From positions 33,200,387 through 33,264,386 of the forward strand of contig NC_073746.1 of the NCBI RefSeq assembly GCF_029784135.1: a stretch of DNA of 64,000 nt. The letters are read 5' to 3'. The translations under genes were made by a program, and so were the position numbers. The stretch is from Toxorhynchites rutilus septentrionalis (lineage: Eukaryota > Arthropoda > Insecta > Diptera > Culicidae). A model generated the notes under the pieces. The model was not told where the DNA came from. It worked only from the letters and a program-made list of their open reading frames with translations, and did no database searches. Each line of letters opens with the position of its first letter. Within the stretch, counting starts at the first letter, position 1. Positions 11,468 to 23,097 of this stretch are shown here, piece by piece.

Positions 11468-12260
11468 ACTAGCTGACCCGGCAAACTTCGTCCCGCCCAA
11501 AATTCGTTTTTCGTTATCAATACCTTCAAACATACACGTTTTCTTACTAAGCGCAAGTTCGTGAGCCCAATCGCAGAACTGTTCATTGATTAGGCTTCTA
11601 ATCAACCCCATTGAATTTACCTTTTACTAAAAAATCCTAGTACTTCTACAAAAACTCGTCATTCTAATATCAGATTATTTTCAGACACAATTCTCGTTCA
11701 AGATTTTTCAACCACTTGCAAATAACATGTTTCTCCGTTACATGGAATAAATGTTTGATACAGAAAATATGATAGAATAAAGACAGACCCCTTCCCTCTC
11801 CTCCTCTTAGAGAAAGGGGAGGAGTGTATATCCACCATAGAAACGATTCGTGTCCTCTAAAATCTTCACATTTGGCACCATTTGCTTGATTAGTTTTCGA
11901 GTTATGCAGAAATTTGTTTTTCATTTGTATGACAGCTCACCCTAAGAGAGGGGGAGGTGTGTCGAATTACCATATAAACATTTATTGTATCCTAAAACCT
12001 CCTCATTCCAAATTTAGTTCTGTATGCTTGATTAGTTCTCAAGTTATGTAGAAATTTGTGTTTCATTTGTATGGGAGACCCCCTTAGAGAGGGGGAGGAG
12101 TGTTGAACCAGCTTAGAAATGTTTCTTCCCCATAAAACCTCCACATTCCAAATTTAGTTTGCTTGATTAGTTCTTGAATTATGCGAAAATGTATGCTTCA
12201 TTTGTATGACAGCCCCTCTCCATCCTCAGAGAAACGGGAGGAGTGTCTATTCGCCATAGG
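11468..12260 (+). mobile_element. CTAGCTGACCCGGCAAAC repeat with ~145-bp internal units, copy 1
   Basis: Begins ACTAGCTGACCCGGCAAACT and matches 17434-18443 through the head (TTATCAATACCT, AGCGCAAGTTC). It then passes into degenerate tandem units of about 145 bp containing GAGAGGGGGAGG, CCTCCACAT, GCTTGATTAGTTCT and TTTCATTTGTATG. This head is typical of LINE-related short insertions in insects, but the class is uncertain. The 3' end seen in copy 2 is missing here. Confidence 0.65.
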
Positions 12261-13350
12261 GCGCTATATTTTTTCATATTTTTTCTGAAAAGCTGAGGAT
12301 TTTTCACATAACATATGTCGAAACCAAAGAGGAGTTTTTTTTAGTTTTTGAGTTATGATTTTTCAAAGTTAACCGATGGTCTAAAAAATCATTTTTCACT
12401 TTTTTTCCAAAAATGATTTTGTTCAAAAATGTATTACTTTTGAACTACTGGACCGATTCAAATGATCGATAAATCAAATGAAAAATGACACATTTGCCAA
12501 TTAATTGATTTCTAGTCGCAAACATACAATCTAGTCGCATAAAAATATTGAACGAAACTGAAAACATTTCAACTTTGAAAAATAATAACTTAAAAACAAA
12601 AATAACACATCTCTGATTTTTGGATATGTTGTGTAAAAAAACCTCAGCCTTAAAGAAAAAATATAAAAAAATGCGGCATCCTTGGCTCCGAGACCATGTA
12701 AACTATAAAAAAAAACAGTACAATAAATAATTACGAAATAAAAATTAATTTTTTTTTCGCAAGACTAGCTAATTGACTATATTTTATGTGTCGATCATCT
12801 GAATCGGTCTAATAGTTCAAAAGTTATGAATTTTCGTGTTGAAAAAAAAAGGAAAAAAATCATTTTTCGAACCATCGGTTAACTTTGAAAAATCATAACT
12901 CAAAAACGAAAAAGAAATGCCTCTTTGGTTTCGACATATGTTATGTGAAAAATCCTCAGCTTTTCGGAAAAAATATTAAAAAATATAGTGCCCTTGGTCC
13001 CGAGACTATGAATACAATGAAAAACGAATACAATCAATAATAACGAGGACAGAATTCAAACTTTTTGCAGGTTTGGTATTATTAAAAAAAAAGACAAGGC
13101 TTTGATATGTCGAACATCTGAATCGGTTTAGTAGTTCAAAAGTTATGAATTTTTGAAAAAAATCCTTTTTGGAAAAAAAGAGGAAAAAGTTGATTTTTCG
13201 GACATCCAGAAATAGAAATGGTCACCCTACTGAAAAAATAAAAAAAAGGGTCTAATGTTTTGCGATAAAGAACAAAACTATCACTTATCACGAAAATCTG
13301 AGAACCACTATATCAGTTTGACATGGAATGGCAGAATTTGAAATGAAAGG
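12261..13350. repeat. Foldback repeat (GTTAACCGATGGT arms)
   Basis: The segment about 12270-12450 is inverted at about 12843-12990; both contain GTTAACCGATGG in one or other orientation and ACATATGTCGAAACCAAAGA. The right part repeats a block seen at 4380-4850 and 56820-57010 (TGCCCTTGGTCCCGAGAC). No coding. Confidence 0.65.
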
Positions 13351-14200
13351 AATATTAGCGACCAAAAATTATGTACAGTTAAATAAAAACGATACAGGTT
13401 TCATTACATTTTCGCAGCGAATAACATCCAAGTATAACAATCGATGTACAAGAATCTTTTTTTTATCTGTAATTATTATTAAAAATAATTAAAAAAATGT
13501 TTTATTTCTTGAATAATGTATATTAAATTGTTTGTAAAGCAAGCATTTGCAAGAATGATCCGTGAGACATGACAAATGAATTAGCAGGTTCACTTCATAT
13601 GTTTAAAATCTCCGTTTATGTGCATCAGTTGAAACATGGTTACGTAAATCGTTACGACTTGTGCGTTTCACCTATGTATCGATTTTTTCAAATCATGGCG
13701 GGTAATGAAAACGGGTCATATTAAACAATCCGACTAACCCGTGCTTCACCTGAAAAAATATATAATCTGGTTCAGGTGGTATTGGAGAGGAATTCTGTAT
13801 TGTGAGCTTCTATCAAGCAACCAGTCGATACATTCACACAAATACTGCTCGCAACTGGACAAATTAGCTTCCATGATTAGATAATGTTTGGAATTGTTAG
13901 GCTACCTGAAAGATTTCATAACTTCCTGAATTGATTGCAAAACAACACTGTGCATATAAAATTCAAAAAATTATACTTTGATTTTTTTCAAAAATGGGTA
14001 CGAACTTTCCGGACAACCCAATATGAGCTATCCTGATTTTCCCTGATTTTTTTTTTCATTCTCCCTGATTTTTCGAAAAACAATTGTTGGCAACCCTGCC
14101 TGCAAGTCAATATTTCTTCATCTTTGCTAGTGTCTCGTTTTATCATCGAAGAACTCAAAAAGAAGTGATTAATGATTGATTCGAATCCATCCCAAAAATC
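13351..14200. other. No recognisable gene
   Basis: AT-rich sequence with no supported feature. Confidence 0.45.
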
Positions 14201-14359
14201 CGCGAAGAAATTGCATATATGTTTTTTTTAGTTTTTGAGTTATGATTTTTCAAAGTTAACCGATGGTCTAAAAAATCATTTTTCACTTTTTTCCAAAAAT
14301 GATTTTGTTCAAAAATTTATTACTTTTGAACTATTGGACGCGAAGAAATTGCACATATG
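14201..14359 (+). mobile_element. 117-bp insertion flanked by a 21-bp direct repeat
   Basis: CGCGAAGAAATTGCAYATATG occurs at 14201-14221 and 14339-14359 with one mismatch (T/C). The 117 bp between them match an arm of the foldback repeat at about 12330-12450 (TTTTTGAGTTATGATTTTTC, GTTAACCGATGGTCT). A long direct repeat around a short fragment suggests a retroposed or template-switched patch of a nearby repeat. Confidence 0.7.
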
Positions 14360-16454
14360 ATCCTCCAAGAAGAACACAGCTTCGTGACTTCAATCAGTGT
14401 TTGTGTTTTGCCGGTAAGGTTAGAGAGTAATACATTAAATATATATGTCTCTCCATTAGAAGAACATTACATAATATGTACTAATTTCAATGTTTATTCT
14501 GTGCTAGGTAACGGTCAGTCCCGTGCAAATTTCTACATTGAATCAAACGAAATTGACACTGATACCCTGTGGCCTTTTGACCCATTTTATAACCACTTTC
14601 TCACCCACGATCTCGACGCGAAGCATCAAGATAGCTTGGAAAGCAGGTCAGAGCGCTTCACCGATCCAATATTCCAAGCGGAAAATCTAAATCCAACCGA
14701 ATGAATAATGGAAAAGTACAGAAGTCTGCTCGAACAAAATTGGACTTGATCTCATTATAAAGAGTAGAGACTAAAGGGATTCCAGTCAACAGCATGGATC
14801 GGAGAGGGACTAAACATCAGCATCATATTGTCAGTTTCCCCCTTCCACATCGCACACGCACACGGTGCGACTGCTATAGCTTTTTACCGCCCACCATAGA
14901 CCACATTAGAGCCGCATTAGGAATTCGTCCTTTTTTGCACTTTCTTTTCTTCCGTAAATTTATGGCCGATTGTATGGACGATTTTCGTGTGCCGTTTAGG
15001 GCTGCCTGTTGGCGGCGATTAAATTATAAGAGCAAACAGCACAGCCCGGTCCCAGGAGGGCATTTCCGGTTTTTCGGGGACTTCGAACGAAGTGGTTCCC
15101 AATGAGCACCAGTATCTTCCTGCTGCGTTTTTTTATGATCTTTCTCTCTCGTCGACTTCCATTTCAAGTTGCAGAAGATTCAAGAGGATATTAAATGTCA
15201 TTCTGGCCTGATGGTTGCCACTCAGCGGTGTGGATACCGTCACTTTCGTGCTCGAGTGGCTCCACGAGGAGGAAGGAAGCGCAGACGATGAGTTGAAGTA
15301 CCACCGATAGCGTCGTGACACTTTGCAGAGGAATTAGGAAATGTGAGCCGAAGTATGATTTACACGAACTCCCGGAGGAAATTTGCAATCACAAATTGCT
15401 ATGCTTCGAGGGGTCAAGTTTCAATCAAATTATGACATGCAAACAAAGCGCTCGTTTCGCTATGCCATAAAGTCAGCCAGCTAGTGGAACATAAAATTAA
15501 TTAAATTGACATTTGTTTCCCTTTCGACACAGCGCGTCCATTTGGTAGCAATTCTATCGCTCTCTGTCCTCGGACATGACACGACAGTGTCGGACGGTTA
15601 TCTATTCCAGTGTTCGAATAATAATTGATTTTGTCAAGTTCAATCGGTGATGGACAGAATGTTGTCATTGATGTGTATTTGGCGGCCACCAACATTACAA
15701 GAGTTCATCAGATTCATGTAACGAATATTGAATTGACTACAATTGTTCCGAATGCTGCATGTTGATTATTCTTGAACATGGATTCAATTTAGAAATTGAT
15801 GACATGAGATTCACTTGCAAAAATTCTCAACGATAGCTTCACCTCGTATGTTCTTCCCTAAGTCGATTATGGCACATAATTATTCTGTCAAATCCACGAT
15901 AACACAATCTACTCTGACGCTCTTCCTTCCTCCTATTTTTCTAGTGTCCCAATTTATCTTAGATTCTGTGCAGAGAGCAGGGCGTTTCCAAATAGTGGTA
16001 TTCCACCAACATCCCGTAAGCACTGGGATGCAATGAATGAATGGCTACTGCCAAAAACCGAAGAAAAGCCGCCGCTTCCGCTTTTGCCAAAGGACGTGCT
16101 TTGGCTTAAACAAAAGTACGCCAAACGGAGGTAAATTTGCGTCTGCCAAATGGCACTTGAAAATATAATGGCGCACTTCCTATTGTTGTCGCGCGTGGTC
16201 CATTGGATGCGGTGCCGATTCGTTGGTTAGCTGGTAGGTGAAGGCGAACAACTAAAACCCGAAAGCCGGCAGATAAAACAAATGGAATTATTACCGTTCG
16301 CTAGAAGTTTTTTTTTAAACATGATTTTTCTAGTTATAAATGAATGGATGTGGTTTCCTGTTCGTTCAAAATTAGAAACCCATAACACAACCAATCACTC
16401 TTATGGTACAAAACTGAGTCCCCGAAGCTTTCCATTTCATCTCCAGCTAACCTG
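14360..16454. other. No recognised gene; possible unique host sequence
   Basis: Composition is more mixed than in the repeats, and no part recurs in the window. Frames at 14357-14704 (115 residues) and 14794-15105 (103 residues) have no family resemblance. Positions 14940-15070 look like single-copy DNA and could be a conserved non-coding block, but only alignment could show that. Confidence 0.4.
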
Positions 16455-16600
16455 GCTCTTAGGGAATTTCCGATTCGTTTGGTATGTAAATCGCCAAAAT
16501 CCGTTCGCGGCAAAAATAGTTATTAACGTTAACTTTATTTCATAAAAACGTGACCTGTTTTCTGAGTTGGCACCCTTAATGAAAGACTTAGTTCTACGTC
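16455..16600 (-). mobile_element. 5' fragment of a palindrome-ended element, class B
   Basis: On the minus strand it begins GACGTAGAACTAAGTC (16600-16585). It continues with the class B head seen at 32155, 40040 and 58960 (GTGCCAACTCAGAAAACAGG, AAAGTTAACGTTAATAACTA). Homology fades by 16455, so the 3' portion is missing. Confidence 0.7.
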
Positions 16601-17433
16601 AAAAACAAGACGTCGCGATAATCGTCAAATTTTGAGTATAAAGCACTTAGACATTTTATGATAGATTCATGATGATTTTGCACCAATCTATTTGAACACT
16701 CTCTGATAATCTATTGTAATACAATTTTAAAATTCCCAATAGCTCATATGTTAAAATAGCGTTGAAAATAGGTAGATGTTGCTGCAACCACTTCTATGTG
16801 CGGTTTGAGGCGTGGCATAGAGCCCCGCATCGTAACGTCCGGATTCGGTTGGTCGTCATTTGATTTTTTTTGTGCCCTCGACTTCGCCTCGCAATCCTCC
16901 TCTACGATCTCCTGTGTCGTAAAGTCGCTGATCCCGTGTTCCCTCGCCATTCTCATGTATCACCTTTGCGGATATAGTAGTCCTTCCTTTTCTCAGTCTA
17001 AGACCTGTTTCACGGTCCGTCGGGACACTCCCACGGCGATTGAAATACTTTTTTTGTAACATTTGCACGTGAGACAAATCACGAATACGTGGCCACTTTG
17101 TTATGGTGCAACTGTCAAACTAACGGAATTGGCCTTGTTTGCGCCGAGCAATATGCAATTTTAAGACCATCGATTGAATGCATCTCAACGACTTATCTAT
17201 TGGAAATCGATGATTAGATATCCTGATTCCTTCGTCACTTTCGATTCTGCTATTGTTCCGGCATCGTGGAACGTTGCATTTATATATTGTGCGGAAGTAA
17301 ACAAAAGGGAATCACTATGATATTGAGAAAAGATCACATGAAACCTTACCTGCAATGAAAACCCACTACCCTATCGTATTTCCCGTCAGATCAACTTCAA
17401 GTGTGTCACTTTTCCTTGATTTTTAATATATTA
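16601..17433. other. No recognised gene; charged minus-strand frames
   Basis: Two overlapping minus-strand frames (16744-16956 and 16856-17077) give charged peptides (for example EEDCEAKSRAQKKSNDDQ). They could be parts of one frameshifted transposon reading frame, but I recognise no domain. Confidence 0.35.
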
Positions 17434-18443
17434 CTAGCTGACCCGACAAACTTCGTCCCGCCCGAAATTTGTATTTTGTTATCAATACCTCCAAACATTC
17501 ACGTTTTCTTACTAAGCGCAAGTTCATGAGTCCAATCGCAGAACTGTTCATTGATTGACCTTCTAATCGATCCCGTTGAATTTACCTTTTCAAATTCCTA
17601 GTACTTCTACCAAAACTCATGATTATAATATCAGATTATTTTCATACACAATTCGTGTTCAAGATTTTTCAACCACTTGCAAATAACATGTTTATCCGTT
17701 ACATGGAATAAATGTTTGAGGGGAAGGGAGAGGGGAAGAATGTCTATTCACCATAAAAACGTTTAGTAATCCCTAAAATCTTCACATGCCAAATTTGGCT
17801 GCATTTGCTTAATTAGTTTTCGAGTTATGCAGAAATTTGTTTTTCATTTGTATGGCAGCCTCCCCTAAGAGAGGGGAAGGAGTATCTGATCACCGTAAAA
17901 ACATTTATTGTAACCTAAAACCTTCACATGCTAAATTCGGTTTCGTTTGCTTGATTAATTTTCGAGTAATGCAGAAATGTGTGTTTTATTTGTATGACAG
18001 ACCCCCCCCCCCCTTTAGAGAGGAGTCCCTAACCACCGTAAAAACATTTATTGCACCCTAAAACCTCCACATGCCAATATGTGTATTATTTTTAAGGAAC
18101 CCCCTCTCCATTCCAGAGAAGGGAAGAGTGTCATACTCTTAAAGAGGGGGTGGAGTGTCTAACCACCGTAAAAATATTCATTACACCCTAAAACCTCCAC
18201 ATGCCAAATTTGATTTAGTTTGCTTGATTAATTCTCGAGTTATGCAGAAATTAGTGTTTCATTTGTATGGCAGCCCTCCCTTAGAGAGGGGGGAGGTCTG
18301 CAAATATCATAAGAACCTTCCCCGACCCCAAAAACCCCTACATACCAATTTTCATGTCGATCGGTTCAGTAGTTTCCGAGTCCATAAGAATCACACAGAC
18401 AGACAGACAGACAGAAATTAATTTTTATATATATATAGATATA
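17434..18443 (+). mobile_element. CTAGCTGACCCGACAAAC repeat with ~145-bp internal units, copy 2
   Basis: Head as in copy 1 at 11468. Several tandem units carry GAGAGGGG, AACCACCGTAAAAAC and ACCTCCACATGCC. The 3' end is CGATCGGTTCAGTAGTTTCC followed by GAGTCCATAAGAATC and (CAGA)n, then TA dinucleotides. That tail is commonly seen at the 3' ends of RTE- or CR1-like insertions in insects, and a solo copy lies at 56636. No intact ORF is seen. Confidence 0.7.
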
Positions 18444-18991
18444 CAATATTTGAAAAAAATTACGACGTCGAACAAACAGAGATTTTTTTTTGACGTAGGA
18501 CTAACCGGAAGATATAGGGGGTGAAATGGAAATCTAGGCACTGAACAAGTAGGAAAAAATGCAAGATTTGGAATGCTTATAACTCGAGTATTTCTCAATA
18601 GATCGCAAAGGTTTTTGCACCAATTGATAGGAAATATATCTACGCATCTATCATAACGAATAACATTTCATTTTTCTTGAGATAAATAATTGAATAATTG
18701 TGAAATATCAAGCATTGTCAAAATGCACTATGTGCCTATTTTTGATTGGTCCATTTTGTGCTCCTCAAATCGTACCGCCCAAAACGGGCAACCAGAGCAG
18801 CAGCGAAATAGAATGAAGCACGATTGGAAAGGAAAAAGAAAAAAATGAACGAAACATTGGTCGCAGTCTCACACATGCGTAATTCTCGAGCCAGCCAGTC
18901 AGCTTAAAAATCCCCGCTCCGCTGCCGTAACGATCATTCTCATTCAAACCGTATACCACATCGGTTCGCATCACAACACATCAACAAACCA

Positions 18992-19093
18992 CGCCACCTA
19001 GCCGGCGTTATATAGTTTCGGCCGCCGAAATGATCGAGTTAGCTGGCAAAGCTGCTCGCGACGATAAGAAAACCCGCATTCGGAACAGAACAC
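18992..19093 (+). pseudogene. Histone H2A remnant, unit 1
   Basis: From 19018 one frame reads AAEMIELAGKAARDDKKTR, matching the central helix and following residues of replication-dependent H2A (family form AAEVLELAGNAARDNKKTR). The preceding segment corresponds to the APVYLAAV region with indels and stops. No N-terminal H2A region is visible upstream, and similarity is weak beyond KKTRI. H2A is a nucleosome core histone; this fragment cannot encode one. Confidence 0.75.
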
Positions 19094-19892
19094 ATTCGGT
19101 TCGGTGGACATCAAGGCAACAACAGGCAGTTGCAGCGAGTGGCGAGTGGCAAACGCAATCGCAAAACGTCATCAGGTAGCAGAAGACAAAAGTTTGTTCT
19201 TTATACAAACTGCTTTGGTGGCAAATCCAGAACAAGGCGGCATCGAGGGCGTTCGAAATGGTTTTTTTCAAAACCACGAGTACTAAGTTTTCTAAATTGG
19301 AACCATTCCATAAAACAAGGCCATTCCATTAAACCTTCCAAAAAAGAGTTTAGGAAATACAGTTCAGTGCTTTCTAAAACAATATCCAAAATAATAATAA
19401 AACACAAATTGATTTTTTCATAATTTGTTTGCCAGGATTTTATGTGAATTTGGCAGTTATTCTGAGCTTATTGATTTTCACCAATGCTTAAATTGCTTCT
19501 AAATTGAAAGTACAGTAATTTACACTTATCTCGACATTTAGCTAATTGGACGGACCTGTAATGCGATATATTTAGTTGGACATTTTTGTAAACATAGAGT
19601 TCGGGGTCCAAATTATGACCCCACATTGAAAGTCGACACTGTACCACTGTCATCGCAAATGTTCAATTACAGGTTAAAATTACCTCCAATCCGATACTGA
19701 GTGGTGGTAATGCGGCGTGCCATTGAATGTAATTTACTGTAAAATATGTCACAAACTGGGAAGAAATTTTCCAACTGTGAAAGCTGTGGCGAGTGGCAAA
19801 TGCAATCGCTAAACAGAAAGGTTTAGCCGAACAAGATGGGGATATCGAGTGATAACAAAACAATAAACTCTTTAGATTGAAGATAAATTTGT

Positions 19893-19908
19893 GATCCTGA
19901 AAAGGACC
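19893..19908 (-). ncRNA. Histone mRNA 3' stem-loop-like hairpin
   Basis: The minus strand reads GGTCCT-TTTC-AGGATC: a six-pair stem with one G-U pair and the UUUC loop typical of replication-dependent histone mRNAs. Downstream on that strand is CTAAAGAGTTTATT, containing AAAGAG, complementary to the CUCUUU element of U7 snRNA. In histone mRNAs SLBP binds the hairpin and U7 snRNP directs cleavage after it. It points opposite to both H2A remnants. Confidence 0.7.
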
Positions 19909-20070
19909 CTTTTTAGCCTGCATGTGAATCCAACGAGCGAACAAATCGTAATGAATATATTTTTTTTTGCCATCGCTCCCTTTTAACGCTCATTCGTTCG
20001 TCTCGTTGGACTCGCCCCTCTGGCTGAGTCTGCCGATTTGTCTCTATCCTGTGAGTGTGTACCGCTAGAG

Positions 20071-20078
20071 TATAAAAC
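20071..20078 (+). promoter_or_regulatory. TATA box upstream of the H2A remnant
   Basis: TATAAAAC lies about 80 bp upstream of the H2A-like reading frame, the layout of a replication-dependent histone gene with a short 5' UTR. I see no strong initiator. Confidence 0.45.
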
Positions 20079-20149
20079 ACGCGGACCCCAAAAAAAATAT
20101 CTTATTTCCTTTCAAACCGTAAACCCGTGTGGTTGTACGGCATCGAATT

Positions 20150-20403
20150 CGTGGACGTAACAAAGGAGGACAAGTTAAGGGAAAGGCAAAGTCTCACTCG
20201 AACCGTGCAGGTCTCCAGTTCCCTGTTGGTCGCATTCACTGATTGCTCCGCAAGGGTAACTAGGCCGAACGGATTGGTGCCGGAGCACCAGTATACCTAA
20301 CAGCGATTATAGAGTTTCGGCCGTCGGAGTGCTCGAGTTGGCTTGCAAAGCTGCTCACGACAATCAGAAAACCCGCATCAAGAACAGAGCAGCTTCGGTT
20401 CGG
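20150..20403 (+). pseudogene. Histone H2A pseudogene, unit 2
   Basis: The frame from 20150 reads [15 protein letters not shown], then [13 protein letters not shown], a TGA (20240-20242), LLRKGN, a TAG (20261-20263), and AERIGAGAPVYL. After a frameshift it resumes as VLELACKAAHDNQKTRI. This tracks roughly the first 80-90 residues of H2A in order; the C-terminal part is not recognisable. The stops match likely CGA-to-TGA and TAC-to-TAG changes. No introns, as in replication-dependent histone genes. Confidence 0.9.
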
Positions 20404-20782
20404 CGCTCATCAAGGCAACAATTAGTTTCAGTGAGTGGCAAAGTGTTTCTCCGGCACGTCGCATCAAATGTAATTTACTGAAAAACATGTCACAAGCTGG
20501 ATGGGAAGAAATTTTCCAACTGTGAAAGCTGTGGCGAGTGGCAAACGCAATAACTAAACAGGAAGGTTTAACCGAACAAGATGGGAATATCGAGAGTTCA
20601 GAACCATCAACATATTCATAAAGAGTAAACAGTAAACTAATCCATTTTTCAGGTAGATAGGTAGGTATTCACGTAGGAGAAGAAAATGAAACAATATATT
20701 TAAAATATATATTTAACAAAAGCTGTCCCCTTTGTATAGTCCTACGTCATTCCGGTTATGTCCCCGACATTACCCACCCGTC

Positions 20783-21175
20783 TTTTTTCAATTAGCTTCT
20801 TTTTCTCTGTTGATACAGGTGATGTAACATACCTGGTATTCCATTTACTTTGATCCACACAAGTTGAACAGCAATAACTCACACATTAATTAGGGCCCAT
20901 GGGAGGGGGAGAGTTTTAGGATTGCTTGAATCTCTTGCTCTTTCCTAAAACAGCTGATTGTGGGGCCAAAACAGAATAGAAACAGCACAGAAAAATACTG
21001 TCGGTAATTGTATGTCAAGGAAATATTTGTGTTCGCGTTGAGTTTGTGTGTCGTGACAGTGTTTCAAATTAAAATTTATTTTTATGTTAAGTATCCGAAA
21101 ATACGATCTGTTGCGCGCGAAATATTTTAGGCGTCCAATAACTGGATATTTGCTTGTCATGTTTTTTGTCGAATA
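20783..21175. other. No recognisable gene
   Basis: Sequence between the class R element and the Tc1-like element; nothing supported. Confidence 0.45.
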
Positions 21176-21424
21176 TACACTCTGTCCAATTTCTATAAGA
21201 CCAGGTGATGATCTTGCTGCTTTGAGTCATTGTAAACAAACAATGCTTCAATTTATATTCTAGTGTGTATGCATTGGTGACTCCATACATTGCATGATTT
21301 TCATATGTGTCTGTGTAAGCGCTGAGCGTAAACGAATGTTTTTGTATTTTTCAAGTGTCAAGTTTCTATAATACCGGTTACATTTTTCCGTTGTTTTAGT
21401 TGTTCTGATCAATAAATCTGGAAA

Positions 21425-22010
21425 ATGCCGAAGGGAAAAGTGCTCACAGAGAAAAGAAAGACAAATCGAGGCATTTCACCAATAAAATGTTGGTATCAGA
21501 GAAATTTCTCGTCGGATTGGACGATCTCATCAAATAGTGCTCATTTATATGACGAATGCTCAAGGATACGATAAGAAAGTGAGAGCTCCTCGTAAATCGA
21601 AGCTCTCTGACCGGGATAAGAGGGAAATAGCTAGAACAGATTCGAATACCTCCAAATGTCTTATGCAAATAAAGCAATATTTCAATTTAAATGTTACTTG
21701 GGTGATAATTCGTCAAGTTTTGGTAAAATAAACTCACATAAAGGTTTAAAGGTTAAAGCTCCTCATCTTACACCATCTCACATCGGAAGACGTCTGAGTT
21801 TTGCCAAAGCTCACATGAACCGACAGTGGGATATGGTATGTTGTGACAAAGAATTCTTCCAAAAGAATACATTTGCTATATATCATGACGAAAAGTTCTT
21901 CAATGTATAGGTTATCTTCACTGACGAAAAAAAGTTCTATTGAGATAGTCTTGATGGTTTCAACGGGTACTGGCGTGATTTACGGAAGAATTCGAATTCG
22001 TCCAGCAGCA
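21425..22010 (+). pseudogene. Tc1-type transposase remnant
   Basis: Starts MPKGKVLTEK at 21425. Across frameshifts it shows the paired-like N-terminus (RRIGRSHQIV), the linker (SKLSDRDKREIAR), THIKGLKVKAPHLTPSHIG-like residues, AKAHMNRQWDM, and IFTDEKKFY with the first catalytic Asp near 21918, then GYWRDLRK. The remaining catalytic D and E region is absent. Several frameshifts and stops make it non-functional. Confidence 0.85.
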
Positions 22011-22180
22011 TTTGGTAAATAATATTCCAACACGAATTTTCCAGGTTATTAGCCGAAATGGCAAGAAACTGGACAGCTAAAATTATCGTATTTAAGCACA
22101 ATAAATAAACAAACAACTCTTCTGAACGAAATTGACGTTAAATATACTTTATTCTAAGCATTCAACAATGTATGAATGTA

Positions 22181-23097
22181 CAGGGTGGGCCATTTAAAGT
22201 GGAAGGATTTGTTTTTGCAATAGCAAAGTAAAGAAGTGGAATTTTAAAAAAAAATTTTGAAATTCATTTATTTTGGTCCAAGGAGATTTGTTCTAACTAC
22301 TTTTTGATTATGATATCTCGTGAATGACCGCCTCTGGCCTTGACCGCAAAATGTGCCCTTTTTTCGGCATTTTTCATCACTTTGCCCAATGTTTCGGCCG
22401 ATATGGCAGCAATTTCTTGTCGGATATTGTCTTTCAGCGCAGCCAGGATCCTTGGTTTACCAGTGTATACCTTAGATTTTAAATATCCCCATAAAAAAAA
22501 GGCAGGAGGCGTCAAATCAGGTGATCTCGGTGGCCAGTCATAATCGCCGTTTTTCGATATTAATCTTCCGGGGAACATTTCGCGCAATAATTTGGTCGTG
22601 GCAGCCGCTGTATGGCATGTAGCGCCGTCCTGTTGGAACCAGTAATTGTCCAATTCATTTTCACGAACAAATGGCAATAAAAAGATGCCTAACTCTTGCG
22701 AACGATGGCGACCTGATGTCGATGGAGTCTCTGCAACATTGGCTCGAACGGCATCAATATTCTCGTCGAAACGTCTTGGTCGTTGTCTGGACAGATGACT
22801 GGCACTACCAACACTACCAGACGATATAAATTTGGCATACAATCGACGTATAGTGTTGTCTCCAGGCGATGTTTTAACTTTATTTTTATTTTTCCACGCA
22901 CGTTTAGTTAACACAATTGAGAAGTTATTTTGAATGTACAGCTGAACAATTTCAGCGCGTTGTTTAGGTGTGTATTGTTCCATGGTTAAAATTGTACTGA
23001 AATGACGCTTCCAACGCGGTATGACATTTGTTAATCTGACATCTCTGTCAAAAGTTATGGGGTTGCCAGATGCTTCCACTTTAAATGGCCCACCCTG
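22181..23097 (-). mobile_element. DD41D mariner-type transposon, internally deleted
   Basis: 25-bp terminal inverted repeats CAGGGTGGGCCATTTAAAGT(GGAAG) at 22181-22205 and 23073-23097, flanked by TA (22179-22180, 23098-23099). It carries one transposase frame on the minus strand and lies within the Tc1-like element, so it arrived later. The near-perfect repeats and open frame suggest it is fairly young. Confidence 0.92.
22297..22983 (-). pseudogene. DD41D mariner-type transposase, missing first catalytic Asp
   Basis: The frame is open to 23079, but the start at 22983 (MEQYTPKQRAEIVQLY) is preferred because the upstream extension runs through the terminal repeat. The N-terminal helix-turn-helix region (NTIRRLYAKFISSGSV) is followed by SGRHRSQELGI, which joins directly to FLLPFVRENELDNYW. 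An in-frame deletion has removed the segment with the first catalytic Asp. WFQQDGATCH carries the second Asp. The third acidic position, 41 residues later in LTPPxFFLWG, is Ala instead of Asp. Length is 228 residues against roughly 340 expected. Cannot be active. Confidence 0.85.

Larger units (their letters stand above)
18492..20782 (+). mobile_element. Palindrome-ended element, class R, carrying two histone H2A remnants
   Basis: After nine T's it begins GACGTAGGACTAACCGGAAG. Near the right end lies the inverted AGTCCTACGTC (20738-20748), then a 21-nt hairpin GGTTATGTC-CCC-GACATTACC (20754-20774) and a T-run. The head block (TGCTTATAACTCGAG, CAATTGATAGGAAATAT) is shared with 23410-23715, 32345-32520 and 59220-59400. 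Two related internal units each carry H2A-like sequence and the block GGAAGAAATTTTCCAACTGT. A histone stem-loop lies on the minus strand. Confidence 0.7.

Noticed and set aside
22984..23079. N-terminal extension of the DD41D transposase
   Set aside because: It is a translation of the terminal inverted repeat; the family start fits MEQYTPKQ at 22983.
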